DNA of 64,000 nt from Cardinalis cardinalis (Eukaryota > Chordata > Aves > Passeriformes > Cardinalidae): NCBI GenBank assembly GCA_014549065.1, contig JACDOX010000085.1:2411226-2475225 (forward strand). The letters run 5' to 3'. The notes beneath the pieces are model-generated. The model did not search any database, was not told where the DNA came from, and saw nothing but the letters and a program-made list of their open reading frames with translations. Position 1 is the first letter of the stretch, and every line of letters begins with the position of its first letter. This document shows positions 49,601 to 62,800 of the stretch, piece by piece. The translations under genes and the position numbers were made by a program.

Positions 49601-50040
49601 CCACAACCAGCAGCAGGACTAATTCAGATGAGTTACACTGGGGGATGTTTAAAGGAATTTTTTCTGACATGCTGGAAGAATTGCAGTGCTGTGAAAGTTC
49701 CTGTCCATGCACAGGGCTGATGAAGGGCTCTGCACCAACCCTTGAAGGTCTTCTAGGGTATTTATAAAGTAAGGAGGGATGGGGGAAATATGAGACACAG
49801 TTCCTGAAAGGCTAATAAAATCACCTCAAGAGCATGCTAGAGGGGGAGCATCATCTGTAAGTCTGGGGTATTTTTGGTTTAATTTGGTTTTCTTAATTTT
49901 TAATTCTTAATTTCTAATATTTCTTAATATTTTTCTCTGGAAGGTCAGTGGGAAAGGGTGATACAGGGTGTATGATCTCAACTTTTGGTGGATCAGGNTT
50001 CAAACCACCTTTCGAACAGGTGCTATTAAGCTGAAAGGGT
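43650..50040. other. Intergenic sequence downstream of XYLT1, first part
   Basis: No gene supported on either strand. GC-rich and AT-rich blocks alternate. It contains a 14-bp palindrome TAAATTTAAATTTA at 47016-47029 and an AT-rich block at 47560-47680 with repeated TAATTA/ATTAA cores. The open frame at 49034-49546 (-) has Ns and low-complexity composition and no recognisable domain. Confidence 0.75.
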
Positions 50041-50066
50041 TTGAACGGCATAAAATTCTCTCTGGC

Positions 50067-50089
50067 CATTCATGGCCATGGATGCATTT
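50067..50089. repeat. 23-bp sequence repeated exactly at 59801-59823 (copy 1)
   Basis: Starts CATTCATGGCC and ends GGATGCATTT; the core CATGGCCATG is palindromic. The flanks of the two copies do not match. Confidence 0.7.
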
Positions 50090-50863
50090 CTGATCATGTT
50101 AGGACAAAGCTTTTCACCCCAGAGACTATTTCAGCAACACAGAATTCCAAGGAATCACCTTTTCTTCTGGATTTCAGCAAAGCTGGGGCTAGAGTTACCT
50201 GGAGACCTGGGGTTTATTATATTCCTTTTAGCAGAGCATCAGTCAATACTCTGGTGAGAAAACTCCCTCCTGAGACAGGTATCATCAGGAGCCTGGGAGT
50301 TTTGCTTACTATCTGACTTTTAAACTACTGTGAAAAAGCACAGCTGAGTGACAGCCCTGTCATCTCCAAACCTAACTGGGAAATCAGCTGCAGCATCAGA
50401 GTGTGCCAGAAGAGAAGGAAGCCTTTGCTGGCTGGGGATCCAAAACTCTGCTCCTAGAACCAGATCCCAGTGTGGTGACCCTGTCCTGCGCTGGGTTTTG
50501 CTNCATAGGTAAATCTCATGAGAGCTCTTTTGTGCTGTAACTTTCCTGTTCTGTCTTTTTGGAGGTGTTTTGTCACCCATCCATCACNGCATGGCAAGGG
50601 TGGTGAAATATGTCCACCCACACAGCAGAGCACCTGTCCATGCATGAAAATTCCCAGGGAAGGCTCTTTTCTTCTCCCTCAGGTCTGATGCATCACCAGT
50701 CACTGCAGCTGCACTCTCTGGATGCTGTTATTCAGACTGAATTATTTGTAAGTCCCTGAGGGAGTAATCAATACCAGCAAAGGGATAAATATTAGCACGT
50801 GCCCCATGTGCTGCCTCAGGGCTTTCCTGCCTGCAGTAGGGACAGAGCTGCAGTGTGCTGGGG

Positions 50864-50884
50864 ACACACACACACACACACACA
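50864..50884. repeat. (AC)n microsatellite, about 10 repeats
   Basis: Perfect dinucleotide run of 21 bp in the intergenic region. Likely length-polymorphic. Confidence 0.95.
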
Positions 50885-53800
50885 TGGAAAGGAAAGGGCA
50901 CTGGTGTCTCTGAAATGGTGACAGCCCTGTGTCCCATGAGAAGAACCCTCAGGAGGTCTCTGTGACATGGACACAATCACAGATACAGCTTAGTACATAA
51001 AGATTAAAGGTTCCAGGCCAGTTGTTGGTCATGTCCACAGCTTCCTGCTGCTGTTTTATTCCTAATGATTTTCAGTGTTGCATTTACATGCTGACAAATA
51101 TGCAGCTTAAAAACATTTTGCAAATGCCAGCCTGTGTAGCAGTTCCCTCATGTATTCCATGTGCTCCAGCACTGCCTCTTCCCATCTGTCCCTGCAGGGC
51201 CTGAGCTACTTTAGCTGGGCATAAATCAAACATTAGAAAGCCAACGTGACTGGGGAGAAGCTGAAGGATGATGTGTGGGTTTGGGCCATGCTGCTTCTGC
51301 AGGTTTGTCCCATCCTTTCTCCTGCTCCTGCACTTTGAGCCTCATTCCTCTTCTGACCCACCAGGAGCTTTACCAACACCTTTGCTCAGAGGAGTGATGT
51401 AAAGCCCTGCTGCTTCTCCAGGCTGCACGTTGTTACACAAGTATTGAATAACCATTGGGTAGCCCCAGCACATGCAGTGATTTTGGATTTTCCTCCCACT
51501 GGAGACACTGTGGCTGCTGTTTAGCAGGGTGCAGCTGCAAGGGAAGGAGCTCTGTGGCTCCTCCCTTCAGCTCTCTGCACCAGGAGTGGCCCCAGCACCC
51601 CTGAGACAGGTACACCGTGCTGGCTCTGACAGGAGGGTCTGGCATAAAAAAATCACACCTGATGAGAGATAAATGACTGGTTTTCACAGGAATTGTTATA
51701 TTCAACTGACCAGCTCCTGAGGAGATTGCCATCCTTGGAGCCCAAGTCCTGTTTGAGGTTTTGGCACTAACAATGTTTGCATAAAAGCACTGGTGGCTCC
51801 CAGCCTGGTTGTTTGGACTGGTACCACAGGGCTGGTACATCCCAGGCAGCAGCAAACACCTCCTGGCAGGAGGAGGCTCTGTCTCCAAGGCTTCACAAGG
51901 CAAAGCAGAGACTGAGACCTTTCCCAAACCTCGTGGCAGACAGAGAAGTAATTTTGGGATCACTCATTTTCCTGTCTCATTCCCTGCCTGCTGCATCATC
52001 CCCTGCCTGTTTGCATAAGGCACAAGGACTATTTTTAACAGGCAATTTGGTTTTATTAGTGACAAGGAGATAAATAAACACCCTGAATTCTTGGTTCCTG
52101 TGGAAATTGCTTTGATTCAAAATCTTTCCATTTAAGGGCACAGTCAAAATAAAGTTGCCCAAAGGAGAATGGCATTTTCTACAGTTTTTTCCCCAGCAGC
52201 CTCAGGGTTGCTTGCCTGCAGGGCAGGGGAACACAGGAGATGGAGAAGCAATGCTCCCCTTGGAGCTCTGCACTGTCCAAGAGCTCAGCTCTGCTCTGTG
52301 TGCACCCCAGAACTCTTTCAGATGGAATAAATCAGTCCTGGATTCCTTCAGACAGCCAAAACCTGTCATTTCCATTGTCTAACACCTGTACCATCTCAGG
52401 GGATGAGAAATAGCCCCCAAGCCCAGCAGTGCCCCTAACACTCCCANAAAAGNTCTGGGAGGCTGCACAGAGCAGGAAAAGAGGATATTTTTTCTTAAGC
52501 TGGTAACTGTGGATGTTTTAGTCCCCTAGATCAAATCTAACTCTGCTGGACTCTTTTATCCTCAGTACATTCTTTGTAGGCAGACAGGTTTGTAGCAAAA
52601 CATCTCTGAATTCACATACCTAATGTTTTTCTTATTACAAAAAAAANTTTTTTTGAGGGCAGAGGAAAAAATTAGTCCAATTTATATTATCTCTTTCAAT
52701 CCTGAATAAAAGGGCTGGAAGGAATCTAAAAAGAAATACTGACAATTTACATTCCTCCACAAACCTTGAGTCTTTCCCTTCCAGAGAAACAGGACTTGGC
52801 TCAGCACCATTTTATAAGGATTTAACCAACATTTAAAGGTTCACTGTTTGAAAACAGTCCAAAAACCCAACAAGTTCCATGGCTCTGTTTTCTCCAGTCC
52901 TATTTACCTGCACACCTGGCAGCACCCAGCCCTGNGTGCTGCATAGAGCCACGAAGAGCTGGGGCTTTTCCTGCTGTACTTGGAGGGGGGATGAGGCTTT
53001 TCTCCTGTAAACTATTACCATGAAGCTGCTTTCCCCATGGCAAGGACTGGCCTTCAGGTGGGACAGTCCCAGGCACTCCCAGCCCTGGAGCCAGGAGCAC
53101 CTGAGGATGGGCAGAGGCCCTGGAGCAGGAGCCTGGGCAGGGCTCAGGGCTTGTGATCACTGCGCTCAGCTCCAGCACATCTCTGCTTCTCAGCCTCAAC
53201 AACGCTGCAGGAACATTTCCTCTCTTCAGGTAAAACACTCAATGTCTCAGCTTTTAACCTTGCTGCTGGGTTCTGAAGTAAATTCCTCTGAAATTGAGTT
53301 TAATGTCTGCTTTAAGGAAGGATGAAAGACAGCAACAACAGAAAAAAACCCAAACAAACATAATTTTAATTTCAATCTGACAAAAAAATAATCCAGTTTG
53401 ATCCCAAATGGGAGCTGTTGGCTGTTTATTTTCCTATTTTTTTATTTATCAGCCCCATGTTTACTCATAGAAATGTTTTATTATTCTCCATTTAACCATT
53501 AAACTGAAAGATCGGTCTGATTTAGATCCTAACATGATCTAGATGGAAATACAGATGGAAATACATCCCTCAGTGCACAGANCATAACACTGGACTTCTC
53601 CCAGTGTGTCAGCTCCCAGAAGGCAGATCCTGCCCTTGCTTTTTGACCAACCTACATGGTTTTGAAGGGGNAAAAGCCCACAGGGGTGTCAGGTACTCAC
53701 TGCTGTGGCTTCCTCTGCCTTTCTGGAGCAGAAATAGCTGACTGTAAAATTTGTTGATTATTTTCCCCTTCAGCTCACATCAGAGACAGCAAGAATGAAT

Positions 53801-55112
53801 TTGGCCCTCACTTGTTTCCAAACACTGTAGCTGCAGCAGGCTTGCATCCTCAGTATCAGNCTGCTTTGCTTGGGACATTCCCAAAGCTAAGACACAGCCT
53901 CAACATTTGATCAGCACTGCACTGTCCATTGCTTTTCCCTAATAATCCCTATTTACAACCAAAAAGCTGGCCCCTACTTCCTTAAACAACACCATCTGTA
54001 ATGCTCTAAGTCTTTTATTTTCTTCTAGGTAATTGGAAATAAAGAGAGAGGGGCAGGAATGTAACCAAATGCACACCTTCTCAGCATGAGAGCCTGGACC
54101 TCCACTCCAGTGGGCTCAGAATCCAGCCTTATATATCTCAGCAATTTANAACCTGATTTACTGGTGCTGTACAGTTCTCTCCTCCTCATGAGGGGGAAAG
54201 TACATATCCTTTACAATGCAATAATGGCCCTGTCTGATAAAGCAATAANAATTGGGAGATTTAACAATATGTGCCCTTTCCGTGTGCCCTGCAGGTTTAG
54301 ACTTTGATGCAAATATTTTTGCACTTAATTTATTGCCTTGATTTTCTGCCATTTTGGGGAACTCCCAACACAGGGGCATTAATTTTCTTTACATAATGTT
54401 CTGTCCATCTGCTGTCCTTGTGGGAAGTGGCATCACTTCCAAGGATGCAGCAGAATGCAGAGATGCAATATGGACACAACTTAATAATCATCAGCCTGTA
54501 GAAAGCCCACAAATGGCTAAATGCCAAGAGAGGGACAGGGGAGTTGCTCTTAGCAGTGTGTATTGATTTCCAGGATGGGGAACAGCCCCCAGGGGAGGAA
54601 GGGCAGCAGGGAGGAGCAGCACTGCCATTGCCATTGCACAGGCAATGATGGATGTGCCACGGGGGCAGTGGCCACGCTGGGGACAGCCAGGCCAGTGCCA
54701 GTGAGGAGGCATCACCTAAATGCACCAAACACTCATTGCAGTGCACTTTACACTGTTTCAGAAGGAGATGGGCTNTGCTGTAAGGGCTTGGTAAGCCAAA
54801 CAAGCACAACAAACCTTAAAGGCTGGCAGGAAAGAGGAAAGGAGCAGAAGCCACAAGCTAAACATAAATTAATGCAAGGCAGCAATGGGAACAGGACATG
54901 GGATTCGGGTGGTATCCCCATGGCTCAGCTCCTGCAGCCCCATGAGCTCCTCCCAGCAAAAGCAGCAAACCCTGGGGCTCCATCCCAGGGCTGTGTGCCC
55001 ACAGGAGCCTCAGACAAGGCCTGTGTGCTGCTCTGCTGCCTCCTTCAAGGACACACAGACACCAAGGGCAACGGCCTCTCAACAGCTGAATCCCCCCTCC
55101 AAGAGATCAACT

Positions 55113-55265
55113 CTGTATATTTATATACAGAACTCCATGTATTTATATAGAGATGTATTTCTGTGTCCCCAGACTCCAGATACATACACATGCACGTATA
55201 CACTCTATTCTACACTCTGTATTTAGTGCAGAATTTATATAGATATATATATGAATATATAGAGA
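55113..55265. repeat. TA-rich region with a perfect 8-bp inverted repeat
   Basis: CTGTATAT-TT-ATATACAG at 55113-55130 can form an 8-bp stem. It is followed by further TATATAGA and ATATATAT runs to about 55265. A degenerate AT microsatellite. Confidence 0.7.
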
Positions 55266-58200
55266 GAGTGAAATGNAGCCCTAGGCAAAAACAGGGGGCA
55301 AAGCAGCTTGTTATGTCTGCCTTGAAGGAATGGGACCCCAAAAGGCACNAGTCATTTATTCCCCTATGCAAGAGCAAATCTGACTGCTACCAGGCCATTT
55401 TATTAAAAGCAGACACTGGAGCTTCATGAAAAACCCAAATAATAAACTGTTCCATGTGGAGCACAAACACAAACAGGCTTGTTTCTAAAGCCACCCCAAC
55501 CTCTNGGTATGTGATAACTTCCTGAGCTCAACACAGATAAAACCAAGTTTCCAGCAAAAGGATAACCTACAGCAGCTCTGGCTTCTGGGGAAATTACTCT
55601 TTCCATTGGTCTTAGAGATGAAATATTCTTGCCCTTCTTCAGCACAGAGCTGCCCTGATAGCTCTGAGTGCTTTACCTATTCGTCTCTCATGGGCTCTTT
55701 ATCTCAGCTCACAAGTTGCTCACTTTTACCCTTTTGATTGCCCCTCAACCCACCGTGGGATAGTGAGTGGCTTTGTGGGGCTGGGTTGTCCCCTGGAGCT
55801 AACCCATGCCCAGATGAGTGACATCCAGGGGCACTGGTGGCTGCAAGTGGCAGCTCTGCTGCTGAGCCATGTGCCCAGCTAGAACATGGAANTGCAAACA
55901 GGCATCACCCAGGTTTCTGTGCCTCTGAGCAGCTAAATGCCTCTGGACAAACCTGTGTGAGTAGCTCCACTGAGACTCAAGTCTGCCTGTGTTTCATGGC
56001 TTCAGGATTTGTGGAGCTTCATGCAAGAAAACCAGGGAAGATAAGGGTTTATCTTTAACTTCAGGATGAGCTACAGGGATATTACTGTACAGAACCACAC
56101 AAGGCACCCATTTCCTTTATGNTGCAGAGGACCTAAAAACAGGTGTAATGAAAAAAGAAAGCAGCACAGCACTTCTGTGGGAGGTTATGGCAAAGCCAAG
56201 CCAGTCCTTACAGCCCTGTGAAAACTCTGCCAGCCCCAGAATGTTATGCACAGAGCACTGCCACTGTATTTTCCCCTATTTAGCTGCACATTTTTCACAC
56301 ANTTCTGATGCAGTCCTACAATATGAGCAGCTGGAGCCTGCTGTATTGACCTGTGCACTGAGATTTTGAGTGCTTGGAATAACTGGGTTGTGTTAATGTC
56401 AGTAAGGAATTTCAGAGAGGGAGTGTTTTTCTGGCATGATTCTGCCACAGTAAGACCTTGATAGCTGGGTGTGTCCCTCCCTGCAGAAGAAAGCCACCAA
56501 TGGCAGTGGGGTCCCTCTGTCACCACAGCCTGTCACCAATGGGGAGCACACTCAGAGCAAACACACTGCCCATCCTGTATGAACAACACCCCAGACCATC
56601 CATCCCCAGCAAAGTGCTGCTGCTTTTGCTTTGTTCCTCCTGAATTTCCTGTCTGCAGAAGCCCGTGCCAATGATCTTTAATCTCTAATTGTTATTGTGG
56701 CTGCAAAGCAAGCTGTGTATTTCTAATATTGTCCCACCCCTCAAAAATAACACAAGGTTGTACTCACAGCATATCAGAAAAGGGCCTTAGAGTGCTCACA
56801 GGTGTGCTCAGTGGGGAAGAACAGAGGAGGGACAGCATTCAGCCTTTCCTCTGCCTGTCTGCATCCTGGTGGGACACAGGTGCTCTGAACTGATAGAGCT
56901 GACAACACCCACAAAGCATCCCAGCAGGTCAGGCCATGGCTTGGGCCATGAGGATGAAAATGTGTCGTGAACTTTTTCCCTCCTAAAGGCCAGTGGGGTA
57001 ATGGGCATGGGTACAGGAACACCCCTTTGCCTCACCTGCAAGCCCTGCTTTGTGCTCTCCTACTCTGATGGGAGGTGCATGAATTTTACCCCCAACACAT
57101 TTACAGAAACCACACACCTGCAGTTGCCAGGAAATTTCATGTGACTGCCACGGGTGACAACGTTCTAGGCAATATGATGTGGAAAATACACAGAGATGCT
57201 CTCAAAGCATATTTTTTTCCTGCCCTGTGGATAGCTTCTTTTGTTAATCATTTTCTTGTGATAACTGGGACATCAAATTATTTTGGAGTTGTTCTCAAAG
57301 GTGCATAGATACTTCATTTTTGTGCTGACAGCTTTAATTATTCAGCACACCATAGCACCGGATGAAATAGAATCTCAACAAAGGGCTCCTAAACACCACA
57401 AGTAATAGCCAATTGTGAGGATGGCATGTCAAANTCAGCAGTGAAAAACAGCTTATACTCCCTGACCTCTACCCAGTCAAATCCTCCTGTTGCTATAGTT
57501 GCTGCTCTAGAAATAGTGTTATTTCTCTCAGCTGAGAGTCACTTGTGAGACAAAAGGAAAGCACTGCCTTTCCTTGAATCTTTTCTGTGGTCCCAAGTCA
57601 TTATATTTTATCAGTGGACTGATTATTCATTTAAAATGCAAACCTATTAAAAAATGTAATTTTCTCTTGTACCTCACTTGACATACATTTCCCATTTATT
57701 CCTGTGGAGATGCAGTGACTCTTCAACATCTTGAAAATTCACAAGGAGTAGAAGGAAGCTCAGTCTCAAGTGTGATGTGTTCCTCAGAACTGAACTCTCC
57801 CAACCCTCGGCCCCACAGCTGCAAATGCTGAGCTCACCATGCAGGAAAAGGAGTGCCCAGGGGATCCAAACTCCTCTGAAATGAGCCCAGAGTTCACAAA
57901 TGCCCCACATTGAGGAAGTACATGAAAGCTCAAACATGAGTGGAAAATGTTGTGAAGTGCTCCTAAAAGCTTGCAGAAATTGGGTACAGCAGAACCAGTG
58001 GCAGGACCTTTGTCTACAGCCATGGGGATGAGATGAGGTCAAGGAACAGGAAGGGACATCCCAACTGACAGAGGAGCAGGGCCTTACAGTATCTGAGCCA
58101 CTCCCTGGGCTGCTCATAAATACCTCCTAAAATGATTTTCAGCATGGGAGCAGGTAGGCCAGGCTGGAAAATATTAAATCTAAGGAAAAACGGAAAGAAG

Positions 58201-59800
58201 AACGTGCTGAGGAAGAGGACCTTGCCAAAGCCCTTGGTTGAAATGTACAGTTGGGTTCCTGTCTGGCAAAACTGAAAAGTACTGTCTGGGAAATTCACTT
58301 AGTTAAGAAGAGAAGGAAGAGTAAGAGTAAGTAATTAAGGTTCANATTATCCTCTGAGCCTGGCATCTGCTTAAATTAGCTCATTTGATCTCTACTTTCT
58401 CCTTTAATCTNAGTAGTTCTGAAAGAGTTATTACAGGACACGTGTCTCTGTTCTGGTTTGCCTGTTTTTGTCCTACTATTTATCCGATTAATTTATTTGT
58501 TCTGCATTTTAGATTCCTTTGTCTGCTTTTACCAATTTTCCATCCATGCATTGTCTCGTCTTTCTGCCCTTGCTCTCACTTCCTTCCCAAATGGGCTGGT
58601 TTGGAACCTATTAATTTTTTTTAGTAATGGAATTTCTGAAGTTTTTCTGAAGACTGAAATGGTTATATCATGGCCAGAGGACAAAGCCAGCCCAGATGCC
58701 CNGCAGAGTTAGAGCCCAGGGTGTTGCAGGGCAGGCATCAGCTATTTGCTCTCCCCACGTCTTACCCTGNGCTCTGACCCCAGTCTGCTCACACCCAGCT
58801 CACCCAGATTTCTGATTCCTCCTCCCAGCTCTGCAGATTCATTGGGAGCCTGGATAATTTTAGAGCTGCCCAGGGCAATACACAGAAGTAAACAAAACAT
58901 GCCCCAAAGGTAAGTTTTCCACCCATTCTTGTTGCCACTGCGTCACCAGAGAGCCCCGAGCCTTGGGGAGGCTTGGGGAGGTTCTNGCTCACCTTGGTTT
59001 CCACATAGGTAACACATTCACACAGTGTTCAACCCTCCTTGGATTATTTTAAAACCTGGAAATGTTCATTTCCCAGGTGCCAGGGGTCACTTTGCAGCAG
59101 GAAAAGCAGTGTAAGAATTCAGAGGCATGGCAGCCTTGGGCTCTGCCCTGAAAATCCTTCTCTTTCACCATCCCACTGCTGGCTCTGTGGAAAAGGGCTC
59201 TCAAGGCTAGATACATTATCAAAGTTTAAATTAGGTCCATTGNATTTTATTAGCAAATTTCTACTTTGTTAGCAATTTCATGCTGCCTATTAACATTTGT
59301 TTTTAATACATNGTTATCACTCATCACAAAAGGCTAATCCTGTTAGCACTTTCCATATTGTATTACAGAAAACAAACCAGAAGGCTGTGGTTCCTCACCC
59401 TGCCATTTTCATATATTTATAGACACATATCTCTCCCTGAGCACTCCTAGCCAGCTCTGCCCAGGAGGCCAAGTCCAAGGCATGGCTAGTGGGAAGGAGC
59501 CACACAAAACACGCTCAAGTGTGTGAAAATGAGAGATGAGCTCTTTCTAGGTGAAGTCATGAGATGCTCTTTTATGGGCAGGAGAGTCCTATCAAATCTG
59601 ATCAAAACTGATGTATTTCCTGCTAGGATTTAAAAGATAAAAAGGTAAATATTCCCAACAGCCAATACTATAATATTTAAATTTGATTCTTAAATTAAAA
59701 TACAAATAGATTAATTTTAGTGAAATTATCAATTAAATATCCATGGATGTCTGAATGATTCATTCACTACTAAATACTACAAGACATTTCCTATAAGAGA

Positions 59801-59823
59801 CATTCATGGCCATGGATGCATTT
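59801..59823. repeat. 23-bp sequence repeated exactly at 50067-50089 (copy 2)
   Basis: Same orientation as copy 1, 9.7 kb further on. Similarity stops at the edges of the 23 bp. Confidence 0.7.
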
Positions 59824-62800
59824 ACAAAATATATCAAATACANTATTTAAGTTGGAAGCATAACACTCCTGCCCCCGATGAGCAGAGAATGTAGGTCAGA
59901 CTTTGGGATAGGTATCAATGATCTCTGAACTCATCTTCTCCTTTCTTTTCTCCTCTGCACCCTGGAATTCATTATGGGGTATGAAGCAGTAACATCAGAA
60001 GATGGCAATCACTGATAACCTCTGCAAGAAGTGGACTGTGCTCTTGGGTTGGGGACTGGCACCTCCTTGTGCCACATGTACTGAGCTGAGCCCTGAGTAG
60101 GTAAACAGGTATGGGAAGAAATCACTATGATATCCTGCAGTATCTTACCAAAAAAAGGACCAAATGTTTGTCCTACACAGCAGAGTCAGTTTTCACCTTG
60201 GTGGTGTATTGCATTCNGAACTTTCAGGTTTCATAATGTTGTTTCCACTGTCACATCTGGGACCACACTAACATGGCTCCCATTTAATCCAGGGACTATC
60301 AAGAGAAGAAAGGGGTGTATCTNCTGCACAGTGCCTTGTGAAACTACCCTCATCCATTGATATATTAGAATTGAAGTGCTATAAATTTCTGTTGTCATGG
60401 NGATTATTTTCCATGCCACTTCATGATTGGCCATCAGAATTCACTTTCCTTTGGGTTTTCCAGCCTAATTAACTGCTATATTTTTGCTGGCAGAGAGGAA
60501 AAACCCACATGAACAGCTTTTGGATGGTGACTTCCTCCCTTATGGAACAAATTTCAGTTCTGTACACTATTAAGGTAAAATGCATAAGCGTGGCTCGAAT
60601 TCCTAGAGCAGAAAAGGCAGCAGAGCTCTGGCAGGAGTGGGTTTGAGCATGCAGATGTTATTTGGATCTCCTGAGCAGGAAGCAGTGCAGCCTTGGTAGG
60701 GCAGCCCATTCCCAAGGCAGGGAGAGGGGATGGAGCAGGGCACACAAACCTGGCCATGATCACTGCAGCCACTGCCACGGGGTGACCTCAAACCCCACCA
60801 GAACAACAGCAGCACCCCTGACACAGAGACAAACTCAAGATTCAGGGACCTCTGGGCAGGGTCCAAAGCAGATTTCTGCCAATTTTAACAATGTTGTGTT
60901 TACTCTTGTCCTGGTTTCCTTCGCCCTTGTGTTGCTGGCTTCTCCTAAATTTATTTTGGAGTTCAAGGCTGATTGATCAAGTCTGTCAAATTTGGAGAGC
61001 AGGCAGGAAAAATCTCCCTCATTTAAATTGATATCTCCAGAAAATACAGGTTACCTGTACCCTTCCAAAACCTGTATGGTCAGGTGCTATNTCAAGAAAA
61101 TGCCTGGTGGTAGAGGTTCATCCCACCCACTCCCTAGTGATATGGCTGATTATAAATTCAAATCTAATTTATGTGCTGCTGTACAGTCTGTANCATGGAC
61201 AGGCCTGGACATCAGCTTCCCCTATGCTTTTCAAATTAAAGTGTCTTTGATGTACTTCTCTTCCTGCCTTTGAACATTTAGAGTCCATTGGCAATGAACT
61301 GAATGATTTGGTACTAAATAGACACCCCTCTCTTTCCCCCCAAGAGAACTAGCATCAAGTCTTAATTTACTAATGGACTATAGACATCCATTAATGTAGT
61401 AATTAATTCAGTGCTAAAGTGCCTGTAAGATGGAACCACGCTGAGTGCACTGGGAAAAAAATTACAAGTGACATCTTCCCAGCGAGCATCACAGGGTTTT
61501 GGTGGAAAAGTTAATTTAACAAAGAAATAATGGTGCACTTTATTCCTTGTCTACAGCTCTGTGTCTAATTGCAGCATTTGACAACAATCCTATGCTCAAT
61601 TCTCAGTTTTTGGACTGAGGTCCAGGTTTTTCCATCTTCCAGAAATCAAACATGGAGGTGTTTCAGGCCAGCCTAAACAGCTCCCTCAGAGTTTGGCAGC
61701 CCCTCCTCGGCAGCNTGGCAGGGTGCTGGCTCCTGGCCCAGATAATGAACCAGAGACAGCACAGGCAGCCATTGCATGCCAGCCATGGCAGTAACAGGGA
61801 GGGTATTGTGTATACAGCGCCCTGTCTGTGCCTTACATCTTCCAAAATCATCCCCTCCTGCAGCCCCTGGGCTGGCAGCACCTGCCATGGCTCCCTCTCC
61901 ATCTGCCTGAGGGGCTGCTGCTGAAGGAGGGGGGTTCCATGCCTGGGATGTGTCCTCAGCTTCTCCAAACCTCACCCTTGCTCCTACAAAGCACTGTCCA
62001 GTATTTGCCACTCTGCAGCTGCTTTTATTGGTACTTCAAAAAGACAAGGATGTGTGCTCCTCACCTTTCAGATTCCCTCTGCTGATTGAAATTAGCTGCC
62101 TTCCTGAAAATAATTACAGCCAGTGGCAATTATTACAATTAAAGTGTTTACTAATGGTTTGCAATGCCCAGGCTAAGCTAGGTATCACATGCCAGGTCAT
62201 GAATGAATTTAATTAGGCATTATTTAGAACTACATCTTGGTTCATAAATTAAACACCTTTCCAGTCCTGTTCACTTGTGAGCTATCCATTGCATTCCAAT
62301 GAGAAAGACAAATGAGCAACAGAGAAGTTTTCACTTAGAGCCATTCAAAGCTCTGTGAAGCAATCAGATTTCTTTTTTAATGCTAGATTACATATTTTAG
62401 GAACATACCAGCTGATTCAAATAAACACACCAAATTAATGAGGCATAACAATTATGTGCATTCAGAGTTGACATGAGCTTTCCAGCGGATTTCATGTGGT
62501 AGAATTTCATTTGGATGAAGAAGCTGGGCTACAGAGGATACCACAATCTTGAAAAACCTGCACCAGGTTATTATTGCTGCCTTTATGGGTGCTGTTTATA
62601 TGGCTTCTATCATCACTTGCTCTTCAGCTCAGAACTCAAGCATGCTCTTGTGCTGCACAAGATTAACACTTAACTGATTGCTCTTAACTGCTAAACCCCA
62701 GCGGGCAGTGACAATGTGCCATGGTCTGATTGCATCAATAGAACAATGATTTCATTAAAGCTCTTCATGCTGCACTGTCAATATGAAGGGATGATGTGGG

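Noticed and set aside
51433..51963. 176-codon open frame on the - strand
   Set aside because: No family resemblance; overlapping open frames on the opposite strand show the region is merely stop-poor.
54563..55150. 195-codon open frame on the + strand
   Set aside because: Composition follows a local GC-rich, stop-poor patch; no domain, signal peptide or flanking splice context.
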